Shown: in pieces, positions 25,681-34,476 of the stretch | Layout of the letters: every line of letters starts with the position of its first letter | Numbering within the stretch: the first letter of the stretch is position 1 | Source: Paraglaciecola sp. L1A13 | GTDB taxonomy: Bacteria > Pseudomonadota > Gammaproteobacteria > Enterobacterales > Alteromonadaceae | Length of the DNA stretch: 64,000 nucleotides | Reading direction: 5' to 3' | NCBI RefSeq assembly: GCF_009796745.1 | Contig: NZ_CP047024.1 | Span: 248,001-312,000 of the forward strand | The notes under the pieces: generated by a model | Databases searched by the model: none | What the model was told of the DNA's origin: nothing | What the model saw: the letters and a program-made list of their open reading frames with translations, nothing else | Program-made: the position numbers and the translations under genes

Positions 25681-26898
25681 TTGAAAATTACCGAGGTTAA
25701 AGTATTTGTTTGTAGCCCTGGCAGAAATTTTGTCACCGTTAAGGTGATGACCGACGCCGGCATTTATGGCCTAGGGGATGCAACACTAAACGGTCGTGAA
25801 ATGGCTGTGGTTGCTTATCTGCAAGAGCATGTTGCTCCTTGTCTTATTGGGCGAAATGCCCACGATATAGAAGATATTTGGCAGTATCTGTATAAAGGCG
25901 TTTATTGGCGTAAAGGGGCTGTGAATATGGCTGCAGTCGCCGCTATAGACATGGCGCTGTGGGATATTAAGGGCAAGGCGGCAGGCATGCCTGTTTATCA
26001 ATTGCTTGGTGGTAAAAGCCGACGCGGCGTGACGTTGTATGCACACGCAAGCGGCGAAACGATAGAGGACACTCTAGATAAAGCCGAAGAGCACATTAAT
26101 CAGGGCTTTAAAGCGGTTAGATTACAGTGTGCGGTTCCTGGACTGAATGTTACCTATGGCGTGCTGGGCGACAAAGCTGATTATTTTGAGCTACAAGGTA
26201 GTCGGCCTTTACCACCAGAAGAAGAATGGTCTACGCAAAAGTACTTCAACATGATTGTTGAGCTTTTTCGTCATGCAAGAGAGCGTTTTGGTAATAACGT
26301 GCATCTGCTACATGACGTTCATAGTCGATTAACACCTATCGAATCAGCAAGACTAGGTAAGCTTTTAGAGCCCTATAATCTATTATTTTTAGAAGATGCT
26401 TCAATCGCTGAAAACCAAGACAGCTACAAGGTTATACGCCAACATACCACTACGCCATTAGCCATTGGTGAGACCTACAACACTATCTGGGACTGTAAAG
26501 ATCTGATTCAAAATCAGCTTATCGACTATATCAGAGTGGCCGCTACCCACGCAGGTGGCATTACTGCGCTTCGTCGCATAGCTGACTTCGCCAGCATCTA
26601 TAACGTTAAAACTGCGCCACATGGAGCGCCAGATCTTTCCCCTGTTTGTTTTGCCGCGCACATGCATTTGAATATTTGGGCCCCTAACTTCGGCATACAA
26701 GAATTTGTTGGTTTTGGTAATGCGGCATCCGGCCGAATATTCAAACATGGGATTGAGGTAAAAGATGGCGTTGCCTACGTTAGTGATGCGCCTGGTTTAG
26801 GCATTGAGTTTGATGAAGAAGCAGCGAAAGAATACCCCTATAAACGTTCATACTTGCCAGTTAGTCGGTTGGAAGACGGAACGGTTTGGAATTGGTAG
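25681..26898 (+). CDS. D-mannonate dehydratase family (ManD/RspA, enolase superfamily)
   Basis: 405 residues, the usual ManD/RspA length, with strong resemblance at both ends (CPGRNFVT-like SPGRNFVTVKV and GIYGLGDATLNGRE; C-terminal YPYKRSYLPVSRLEDGTVWNW). Metal ligands are visible as D in LLHDVHSRL, E in LFLEDAS and E in AIGETYNT; the His of DVH and an Arg/Tyr pair (AVRLQ, VTYG) fit the ManD active site. The reaction is dehydration of D-mannonate or a related sugar acid to 2-keto-3-deoxygluconate in the cytoplasm; members differ greatly in efficiency, so the true substrate is open. The start is TTG with AGAGAGGA upstream. First gene of the operon under the operator at 25560. Confidence 0.88.
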   Translation: MKITEVKVFVCSPGRNFVTVKVMTDAGIYGLGDATLNGREMAVVAYLQEHVAPCLIGRNAHDIEDIWQYLYKGVYWRKGAVNMAAVAAIDMALWDIKGKAAGMPVYQLLGGKSRRGVTLYAHASGETIEDTLDKAEEHINQGFKAVRLQCAVPGLNVTYGVLGDKADYFELQGSRPLPPEEEWSTQKYFNMIVELFRHARERFGNNVHLLHDVHSRLTPIESARLGKLLEPYNLLFLEDASIAENQDSYKVIRQHTTTPLAIGETYNTIWDCKDLIQNQLIDYIRVAATHAGGITALRRIADFASIYNVKTAPHGAPDLSPVCFAAHMHLNIWAPNFGIQEFVGFGNAASGRIFKHGIEVKDGVAYVSDAPGLGIEFDEEAAKEYPYKRSYLPVSRLEDGTVWNW

Positions 26899-26942
26899 CC
26901 TCGCATAGTGAATTTAGTCTTTGATAAGTCGAGATAAATAAC

Positions 26943-28082
26943 ATGAGTAAAAATATAAAAGTATTGATTCAAGGCACCGGTTTTGCCGGTCAAGGGCACG
27001 CAGAAGCATTCAGATCTGTGGGTGTTGAAGTCGTGGGCATTGTGGGTCGCACAAAAAGCGTGGTTGAACAAGTAGCCAAAGATTTAGCGATCCCATATGC
27101 GGGTACTGATTGGCAGCAAGCATTGATTGAATGTAAACCCGATGTGGTGTCAATTGCCACACCCGGTGGCGCTCACGAAGAAGCCATTATTCAGGCAATA
27201 GAGTTTGGTTGCCATGTGTTTAGTGACAAACCGCTGACCGCAACCGGTGAGTCTGCTAAAAAATTGTACGACTTAGCGCTTGAGAAAAACGTGAAAACGG
27301 CTTTTGCTGCAAGCTTTAGATATATGCCGGATGTAATTCACGCTAAGCGCATGGTCGCTGCAGGCGCTATTGGCGAGCCGTTAGAAGTTGAGTGTATCTC
27401 GCATTTTAACTTAGAGCGGGATATTCCCTTTGGTTGGTCGCACCGCAAAGAAGATGGCGGTGGGCGTTTGAATAACAACTTCACTCATAAGTTATCGATT
27501 GTGACGTCTATCATTGGTGAGAAAATATTGTCGGTCATGGGCGAAGTGCGCGATGACCTAGGCCGAGCTCCGATTGTTGAAGGAGTACATAACTTTAAGA
27601 AGCGCCGTGACTTTATTCCTGATGATCTTAACGATCCGTCTTTGCAATGGGGCGAATCAAATGTTGAATGGTCGTATACGGTGCTAGCACAGCTTGAAAG
27701 CAAATTAGCCGAAAAGCCTGTGTCTGTGTTGTTTAAACACGGCGGCTTACATCCACGCTTCAACGAAGACCATATAGTGATTTATGGCAGCAAAGGTGCG
27801 ATATATATCAAAGGCCATTACGGAAGCGGCCCCTTGTATTTTTACAATGAGAATAACAATTGGACAAGACTACCTCTACCTGACGACATCGTAAAAAATA
27901 ACCCTCAAGGGGAAGGGGATACAGAGCGTAATTGGCGGTATCTCATCAGAGAATTAGTCAATGATATAAAGGGGGAAGACGTGGCCCCATATCAAACTTT
28001 TAAAGAAGGTAGTCAATATCAACAACTGATTGATCTAATTCGTAAAAATGATAATTGGGTTGACGTTAGTCATCTGCAATAA
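26943..28082 (+). CDS. Gfo/Idh/MocA-family NAD(P)-dependent oxidoreductase
   Basis: 379 residues. N-terminal Rossmann fold with IQGTGFAGQGHAEAF (G-x-G-x-x-G type) at about 8-22, and the family's EKP-like motif as SDKPL near 93-97 (Lys is the usual catalytic residue). The C-terminal half is the alpha/beta substrate domain. The family oxidises or reduces sugars and sugar derivatives. It lies 44 bases after the dehydratase gene and 11 bases before the symporter gene, so it is part of the same operon and probably converts the imported sugar or sugar acid to the dehydratase substrate. The exact substrate is unknown. Confidence 0.88.
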   Translation: MSKNIKVLIQGTGFAGQGHAEAFRSVGVEVVGIVGRTKSVVEQVAKDLAIPYAGTDWQQALIECKPDVVSIATPGGAHEEAIIQAIEFGCHVFSDKPLTATGESAKKLYDLALEKNVKTAFAASFRYMPDVIHAKRMVAAGAIGEPLEVECISHFNLERDIPFGWSHRKEDGGGRLNNNFTHKLSIVTSIIGEKILSVMGEVRDDLGRAPIVEGVHNFKKRRDFIPDDLNDPSLQWGESNVEWSYTVLAQLESKLAEKPVSVLFKHGGLHPRFNEDHIVIYGSKGAIYIKGHYGSGPLYFYNENNNWTRLPLPDDIVKNNPQGEGDTERNWRYLIRELVNDIKGEDVAPYQTFKEGSQYQQLIDLIRKNDNWVDVSHLQ

Positions 28083-28093
28083 AAGGGCTACCC

Positions 28094-29863
28094 ATGTTCT
28101 ATGAATATCTGGTCATAGTCGGTTATTTTATCCTCATCGTGGGCATTGGTTTTGCCTTTAAAGATATGGCAAAAAACTCCACTAGCGACTACTTTCGTGG
28201 CGGCGGTCGTATGCTGTGGTGGATGGTGGGCTCAACGGCGTTTATGGCGCAGTTTTCAGCCTGGACCTTCACCGGCGCGGCTGGTAAGGCATTTACCGAC
28301 GGCTTTGCCATTAGCTTGGTATTTTTTGCTAATACCTTTGCGTATTTCTGTGGCTGGGCCTACTTCTCTGCACGTTTTCGCCAGATGCGCGTGGATACCC
28401 CAACTGAAGGCATTAAGCGGCGCTTTGGTAGCCAAAACGAACAATTCTTTTCATGGGCCTTAATCGTTTTTAGTTTTATTAATGCAGGGGTCTGGTTGAA
28501 CGCACTAGGTGTTTTCGCCAGTGCTGTGTTTGAAGCTGACATTACGCTAACGATCATAGTAACTGGGTTAACCGTGGTCTTTGTATCTGTGTTATCTGGG
28601 GCGTGGGGCGTGGTAGCGTCAGACTTTGTGCAAACGCTGGTGGTAGCGGTAATATCAATTGCTTGTGCCATTGTTGCTTTGGTGATGGTAGGTGGGCCGG
28701 TTGAGCTGGTGAATAACTTCCCAAGTGATTTTATTATGGGGCCAGATATGAACTATGGCGTCATTTTAGTGGGCACGTTTGTCTTCTTTTTAGCCAAGCA
28801 AATGATCACGATCATGAACATGCACGACGCATTCCGATTTTTGAACGCGAAAGATTCAGACAATGCTCGAAAAGCCGCGTTACTGGCTATGGTGTTAATG
28901 GGTGTGGGCAGCATAGTGTGGTTTATTCCACCTTGGGCCTCGGCCATTTTATATCCTGATGCGGCAGCGGCGTATCCTGAGTTAGGTAACAAGGCAGCGG
29001 ATGCGGTGTATTTGGTCTTCACGCGTAATGCCATGCCCATTGGGACGGTAGGTTTATTATTAGCGGGTTTGTTTGCCGCGACCATGTCGTCAATGGACTC
29101 AGCGCTGAATAAAAATGCCGGTATTTTTGTCAGGAGTATTTATCAACCATTGCTGCTTAAAAAGAGCAAAACTGTTAGCGACGAACATCTGTTAACCGTC
29201 AGCCGCTATGTTAGTTTTATTAGTGGGATTTTGGTTATCGTGGTGGCCTTATTCTTTAAATCTTTGAAAGAATTAAGTTTATTTGAATTAATGATGAGCG
29301 TATCGGTTATGGTCCAAGTACCGCTACTTGTGCCGCTGATCTTTGGATTGTTTATTAGAAAAACCCCTCAGTGGGCACCTTGGGTTACGGTAATTATTGG
29401 TATGTTTGTATCTTGGTGTACGGCTAACATTTTAACGCCAGAGCTATTCGCTCAATGGATTGGCTTAGAGCAAGCGTTCACACGCCGCGAATCCATAGAC
29501 ATGAACTTAATGATAACCATAGGTGCGCACTTAGTCATTACTGCAGGGTTCTTTTGCTCAACAACCTTTTTCTATAAGGAAGAACGGGATGAACATAAGC
29601 AGGAAACCGATCGCTTCTTCACGGATTTTGAAACGCCTGTTATTGCCGACTTTGAACAAGATGAATTCGACAGGCAGCAACGCGATAAATTAGGCTCTAT
29701 GGTCTTATATATGGGGACAGGGGTATTTTTCATGATGTTAATACCCAATCCAATGTGGGGACGAATGGTATTTGCTTTGTGTGCTCTGGCCATATTAGCC
29801 ATCGGGTTTCTACTGAAAAAAAGTGCAAAACCCAAATCTAAACGGGTGACGAGTCCCGCCTAG
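28094..29863 (+). CDS. Sodium:solute symporter (SSS family)
   Basis: A 589-residue transporter with about 13-14 transmembrane helices. The N-terminal region (DYFRGGGRMLWWMVGSTAF then QFSAWTFTGAAG) is typical for SSS-family sugar and sugar-acid symporters, and the conserved LLLAGLFAATMSSMDSALN segment near residue 320-340 contains the sodium-site serines. A cytoplasmic loop of about 60 residues (480-545) precedes the last helix pair. The gene starts eleven bases after the oxidoreductase stop. It is the import step of this pathway. Substrate inferred to be a monosaccharide or sugar acid from its neighbours. Confidence 0.88.
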   Translation: MFYEYLVIVGYFILIVGIGFAFKDMAKNSTSDYFRGGGRMLWWMVGSTAFMAQFSAWTFTGAAGKAFTDGFAISLVFFANTFAYFCGWAYFSARFRQMRVDTPTEGIKRRFGSQNEQFFSWALIVFSFINAGVWLNALGVFASAVFEADITLTIIVTGLTVVFVSVLSGAWGVVASDFVQTLVVAVISIACAIVALVMVGGPVELVNNFPSDFIMGPDMNYGVILVGTFVFFLAKQMITIMNMHDAFRFLNAKDSDNARKAALLAMVLMGVGSIVWFIPPWASAILYPDAAAAYPELGNKAADAVYLVFTRNAMPIGTVGLLLAGLFAATMSSMDSALNKNAGIFVRSIYQPLLLKKSKTVSDEHLLTVSRYVSFISGILVIVVALFFKSLKELSLFELMMSVSVMVQVPLLVPLIFGLFIRKTPQWAPWVTVIIGMFVSWCTANILTPELFAQWIGLEQAFTRRESIDMNLMITIGAHLVITAGFFCSTTFFYKEERDEHKQETDRFFTDFETPVIADFEQDEFDRQQRDKLGSMVLYMGTGVFFMMLIPNPMWGRMVFALCALAILAIGFLLKKSAKPKSKRVTSPA

Positions 29864-29948
29864 TGTTGCAAGCACGCACCATAGTTATACATAACGTAAA
29901 TCTGGGTTAGTAGATTACTGACCCCCTCTTTTATAGGTGAGTAAGCCC

Positions 29949-30827
29949 ATGCTGTTAAAAATATTAGCGTCCAATATAAGCCCATATACCGCGTGTTCGA
30001 ATGTATGCGCTGCTATTATTGTGTTTGGTTTCTCCTTATTCAGTGTGGGTTGCAATAGCGTCACTGAAGTTAAGCAGGTAACACTCACTCATGGCGTTGA
30101 TGACTCAGCTGGTAGCGCTTCTGCGTACGTAGTTAGTATTTCGAATGCAACCTTTTACCTCGAAAAAGAAGGGGGCGGGTTATCCAGTATGCTGGATGTA
30201 GACGGTGTTGATTGGATTGGATTTAACGATAGCAAAGGCTCGGGTTGGAAAGGCGAGTATCGTGGTTTTCCTAATGCAATACACAAACAAGATGGCAGCT
30301 ATTTTCATGCCATGAACGCTGGCACAGACCCGTCCTCTTCTCGCATCTCGGTTGAAACACCTCAGCATGTGCAGATCATCTTTACCTCAGGTAACGGCAA
30401 GTGGCAGGGGCAATGGGACTTCTACCCAGATCGGTGCGATTTCACCATGCTACAAGTTAGCGAGGGTTATCATTATTGGGTGCAATACGAAGGTGTGCCT
30501 GGCGGCGAGATGGATGCCAGTGATTTTTGGTTTAACTCGGCTGACAACAAACCTCATCCCATCAACGAAGGCTTTAGCGGCGATTTACCTAGCCCTGAAT
30601 GGTACGCCTTTGGGGATGAAAAAGCCTCGCGGATGATTTATTTCTTTCATCATGAAGATGACAGCTACCCAGATGATTACGCCAGTAGGCCTTATATGAC
30701 TGTGCTAGGTTTTGGACGAAGTAATAAAAACAAATATCTGAATACACCGCAAACGTTCTCAATCGGTTTTGTTGAATCAACTGAGTACAAGGAAGTGGAA
30801 CAGGTAATTAAAGACGTTGTTAATTAA
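29949..30827 (+). CDS. Putative lipoprotein of the sugar-acid operon
   Basis: 292 residues from the ATG at 29949, chosen because AGGTGA (29935-29940) is well placed upstream; a GTG at 29937 is in frame but overlaps that site. A lipoprotein signal ends in F-S-V-G-C near residue 35. The mature protein is rich in aromatic and acidic residues (for example DWIGFND, FHHEDDSY, WYAFGDE) with predicted beta structure and looks like a carbohydrate-related beta-sandwich, but I do not recognise the family with certainty. Operon position suggests a surface or periplasmic role in handling the oligosaccharide that yields the sugar acid. It could be a binding protein or a lyase/hydrolase. Confidence 0.75.
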   Translation: MLLKILASNISPYTACSNVCAAIIVFGFSLFSVGCNSVTEVKQVTLTHGVDDSAGSASAYVVSISNATFYLEKEGGGLSSMLDVDGVDWIGFNDSKGSGWKGEYRGFPNAIHKQDGSYFHAMNAGTDPSSSRISVETPQHVQIIFTSGNGKWQGQWDFYPDRCDFTMLQVSEGYHYWVQYEGVPGGEMDASDFWFNSADNKPHPINEGFSGDLPSPEWYAFGDEKASRMIYFFHHEDDSYPDDYASRPYMTVLGFGRSNKNKYLNTPQTFSIGFVESTEYKEVEQVIKDVVN

Positions 30828-31262
30828 TTCACATAACAAATCCGACAAAAATAGCAGATTAAAGTCTTTATATTTACAGCGGACTTTTGCTTTAGCATTG
30901 AACGGACTATTAATGCTGATTATCAATATCTAGGTAGTGGCTCCGCTAGGGGATAATTCACTTGAGGCTTTAATAATGGCCACAACGTTTTTTACTTTTT
31001 CGCTTATTGAGCCTTTGTGATATTACCCGTAAAGGATGCTTAAAGGTGTTATTTTTCTACCTATTGATTCATAAAAATAGTGGTGCTTACAATTAGCGTT
31101 TTAGCGTGTAAATACTGCCTATGCATGGCGTATGGAGTACCGTCACCTATTACTGTTTATCGTGAAATAGGTAGCGACTAACGATAGTTAAAATAGAGTG
31201 CATTTTTGCTCTTGTATTTATTTTAAAGGGGACTATTATCAGCCTAATACTTTGAGGGAATT
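30828..31262. other. Intergenic, no gene seen
   Basis: About 435 bases between the lipoprotein gene and a tiny ORF at 31263. A weak stem AAAGTC/GACTTT near 30862-30892 could be part of a terminator for the preceding operon. No convincing ORF, RNA gene or repeat was recognised. Confidence 0.4.
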
Positions 31263-31322
31263 ATGTTTAACAATAGCACCATCGTCGCCATAAAGAGTAA
31301 CTTACTCACCTTACCAAATTAA
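31263..31322 (+). CDS. Possible 19-residue leader or small protein
   Basis: ATG at 31263 with a strong ribosome binding site (GAGGGA, six bases upstream) opens a 19-codon frame (MFNNSTIVAIKSNLLTLPN) whose TAA ends exactly where a 10-bp hairpin begins (31323). The arrangement looks like a leader peptide with an attenuator or simply a small gene with a terminator. No family is recognised and such a short frame can occur by chance. Confidence 0.35.
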   Translation: MFNNSTIVAIKSNLLTLPN

Positions 31323-31347
31323 GCCGAGCGTAGTCCTTACGCTCGGC
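31323..31347 (+). terminator. Strong hairpin before the first GreA-C/Rnk-like gene
   Basis: GCCGAGCGTA (31323-31332) pairs perfectly with TACGCTCGGC (31338-31347), loop GTCCT. There is no U-tract directly after it, so it may be an attenuator, a Rho-type signal or an RNA-stabilising element. Confidence 0.6.
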
Positions 31348-31403
31348 AGATATCCCCTGTTTGTTCATTTGTTTTAGTTATCAGTTCGGTTGGAGATTTA
31401 GCC

Positions 31404-31805
31404 GTGCTAATGCATATTTTTAGGTTTTGCAAAACCTTAATTTGCCCACCCAATTCTGTGTTTCAAGACGCTAGCCATCGGATCTTGCTGAATCCTTTGG
31501 CGCTATGTTTGTTACTTAATCGCCTGGAGTTTTGCGACAGTCAAGCTTCGCGTTTGGAAAATCGTGTTCGAGTTGGCTGCACTGTGACATTAAGAAATGT
31601 GCTTAGCCAAGAGATGCTAACGCTACGAATAGTGAAAGATGAAAAAGCCCGCCCAGCAGAGGGCATTGTGTTATTCACATCAATGATCGGTGTAGCGCTA
31701 TTAGGGCTTCGCTGTGGAGATGTGGCGCAAGTGAAAACATCGCAAGGAGAGCTTGAATGGGAGCTTATTGCGGTGAATCACAGTGCTACAGATTTGAGCA
31801 TTTAA
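31404..31805 (+). CDS. GreA/GreB C-terminal-domain protein (Rnk-like)
   Basis: 133 residues. The C-terminal 75 residues (RVGCTVTLRNV... LFTSMIGVALLGLRCGDVAQVKT) match the FKBP-like C-terminal domain of GreA/GreB and Rnk, which binds the RNA polymerase secondary-channel rim. The N-terminal part (about 1-50) is not the Gre coiled coil and is cysteine-containing and hydrophobic, unlike Rnk. Start: GTG at 31404 with TGGAGA upstream; ATG at 31410 is the alternative. A true rnk gene lies 250 bases downstream, so this is a divergent paralog. Probable role: modulating transcription or competing with Gre factors; inferred. Confidence 0.7.
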   Translation: MLMHIFRFCKTLICPPNSVFQDASHRILLNPLALCLLLNRLEFCDSQASRLENRVRVGCTVTLRNVLSQEMLTLRIVKDEKARPAEGIVLFTSMIGVALLGLRCGDVAQVKTSQGELEWELIAVNHSATDLSI

Positions 31806-31914
31806 TTGCCTATGAGTCGATAGGATAATGGAGGGTGAAATTTTGGAGTAATTAATCTTTGAAAGGGTATTAATGCAATAAACGTATTGAATTTTTTTAG
31901 AGGAAAATAAGCTC

Positions 31915-31995
31915 ATGAGTACAGGTAAAGACAAGAAAAAGCCGCAAAGCACGTTAAAAGAAAAACGTCGTAAGCGCAAAGATAAACAGAAGTAG
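31915..31995 (+). CDS. Very small basic protein (26 residues)
   Basis: ATG at 31915 with AGAGGA nine bases upstream; the product (MSTGKDKKKPQSTLKEKRRK and six more residues) is almost wholly K/R/Q/D/E. A strong intrinsic terminator follows 11 bases after the stop, so this is a complete small transcription unit between the two Rnk-like genes. The composition resembles small ribosome- or nucleic-acid-associated basic proteins. I recall no named family, and the function is unknown. Confidence 0.6.
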   Translation: MSTGKDKKKPQSTLKEKRRKRKDKQK

Positions 31996-32006
31996 CCAGT
32001 TAACGT

Positions 32007-32033
32007 AAGGGGCTTATATGAGCCCCTTTTTTT
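32007..32033 (+). terminator. Intrinsic terminator after the small basic protein gene
   Basis: AAGGGGCT (32007-32014) pairs with AGCCCCTT (32021-32028) around loop TATATG, followed by five T residues. Typical Rho-independent terminator. Confidence 0.92.
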
Positions 32034-32057
32034 ATATTAAAACGCAAGGAATAGATT

Positions 32058-32444
32058 ATGGATACACAACCAGACATCATTATTTCAACGGCTGATTTAG
32101 CTGAATTAGAGTTTCAACTTGAGCGTTCAAAATTGCCACCTGAGGTCATTCGTGCGATTGAGAATGAACTAGACCGGGCGACGATTGTTGCCTGCAAAGA
32201 CTTACCCCAAGACGTCGTTGCGATCGGTAGCCAGGTAACCTTTAAAATATTGGATACCCAACGAACGTTTACCAAAACCCTATGTTTACCAGCGGACACT
32301 ATCAAGTTCGAAGACAGTATTTCGGTGTTTGCTCCTATCGGTTCGGCATTAATCGGTTTGAGCACAGGCCAGTGTATTAAATGGCAAACCCAAAGGGGTG
32401 AGCAATCGGTGGAAATTATTAATGTAGACAGTAAGAAACGTTAG
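32058..32444 (+). CDS. rnk: Regulator of nucleoside diphosphate kinase (Rnk)
   Basis: 128 residues. The N-terminal short coiled coil (DIIISTADLAELEFQLERS then VIRAIENELDRATIV) and the C-terminal Gre-type FKBP domain (DVVAIGSQVTFKIL... SVFAPIGSALIGLSTGQCIKW) match E. coli Rnk in order, motifs and length (136). Rnk binds RNA polymerase near the secondary channel but lacks the acidic tip of GreA, and affects NDP kinase levels by an indirect route. AAGGA lies just before the ATG. It is followed 39 bases later by gdhA; co-transcription is possible. Confidence 0.88.
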   Translation: MDTQPDIIISTADLAELEFQLERSKLPPEVIRAIENELDRATIVACKDLPQDVVAIGSQVTFKILDTQRTFTKTLCLPADTIKFEDSISVFAPIGSALIGLSTGQCIKWQTQRGEQSVEIINVDSKKR

Positions 32445-32477
32445 GGAAACCGACCGAAACGAGCAAATCAAGAGTAG

Positions 32478-33836
<1,359 letters not shown>

Positions 33837-34017
33837 GCAGAGACAAAAGCCTCTTAAAATAGTTTTTAATAGCAACGACTTGATAGGTGCTAGCGTTATA
33901 AACGGCGTTAATTTAGGTTAGCGGATATTTTGTGCAACACGCTAAAAATTCTTAGCTATTATCACTATGGTCAAAGTATTTACTGGCCTGTTAGCTTGAT
34001 TATCAGTCTGAAAGACA

Positions 34018-34044
34018 GAGCTGGCCACTATAAATGGCCAGCTC
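34018..34044. terminator. Hairpin between gdhA and the convergent cytochrome gene
   Basis: GAGCTGGCCA (34018-34027) pairs perfectly with TGGCCAGCTC (34035-34044), loop CTATAAA. It lies six bases after the cytochrome stop on the reverse strand and about 180 bases after gdhA. There is no strong T-run on either side, so termination strength is uncertain. Confidence 0.65.
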
Positions 34045-34050
34045 AGCCCA

Positions 34051-34476
34051 TTAACGCAAACTTTTCACGTCAGTAACTTGCACTAGATCTTCATATTGAT
34101 TACCAAAATGGCTTCGCACGTAGTTTACGACATCAGCTATCTGCTGATCAGACATTACGGAGGCAAAGCCAGGCATTGCACCTTGGCCTTTTAATACCAT
34201 ATAAATCGGATAAGGCGCGCCGGCCAGATTGGTGTCGCTGGCGAGTGCCGGGTATTGAGCAACACCCTTGGCACCTTTAGCATCTGACATATGGCACCCC
34301 TGGCATACCGATTTAAAGATTGCTTCACCGCCTTGTTCTTCAAAATGTCTAGCATTCGATATTGTGACATCTTGATGTTCACTCGCATCGTTTGCTGCAT
34401 AGTTATTGAGGGAAAAGGTGCTGCTGGCTAACAGCAGAGTAGTGAATACCGTTAATCTTTTTATGCTTGATTTCAT
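34051..34476 (-). CDS. Periplasmic c-type cytochrome
   Basis: 141 residues. Signal peptide 1-28 (NNYAA). One haem-binding motif C58-Q-G-C61-H62, with a likely axial Met in QGAMPGF near residue 110; class I cytochrome c architecture. Its ATG overlaps the stop of the amine oxidase gene by one base (TAATG), so both proteins are translated together. This makes it the probable electron acceptor of the exported amine oxidase, as the cytochrome CycN is for nicotine oxidoreductase NicA2; the parallel is inference from context and known biology. Confidence 0.9.
   Translation of the reverse strand: MKSSIKRLTVFTTLLLASSTFSLNNYAANDASEHQDVTISNARHFEEQGGEAIFKSVCQGCHMSDAKGAKGVAQYPALASDTNLAGAPYPIYMVLKGQGAMPGFASVMSDQQIADVVNYVRSHFGNQYEDLVQVTDVKSLR

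Noticed and set aside
26458..26748. 96-residue reverse-strand frame in the dehydratase gene
   Set aside because: Shadow of a well-supported enzyme gene; no start signal or family.
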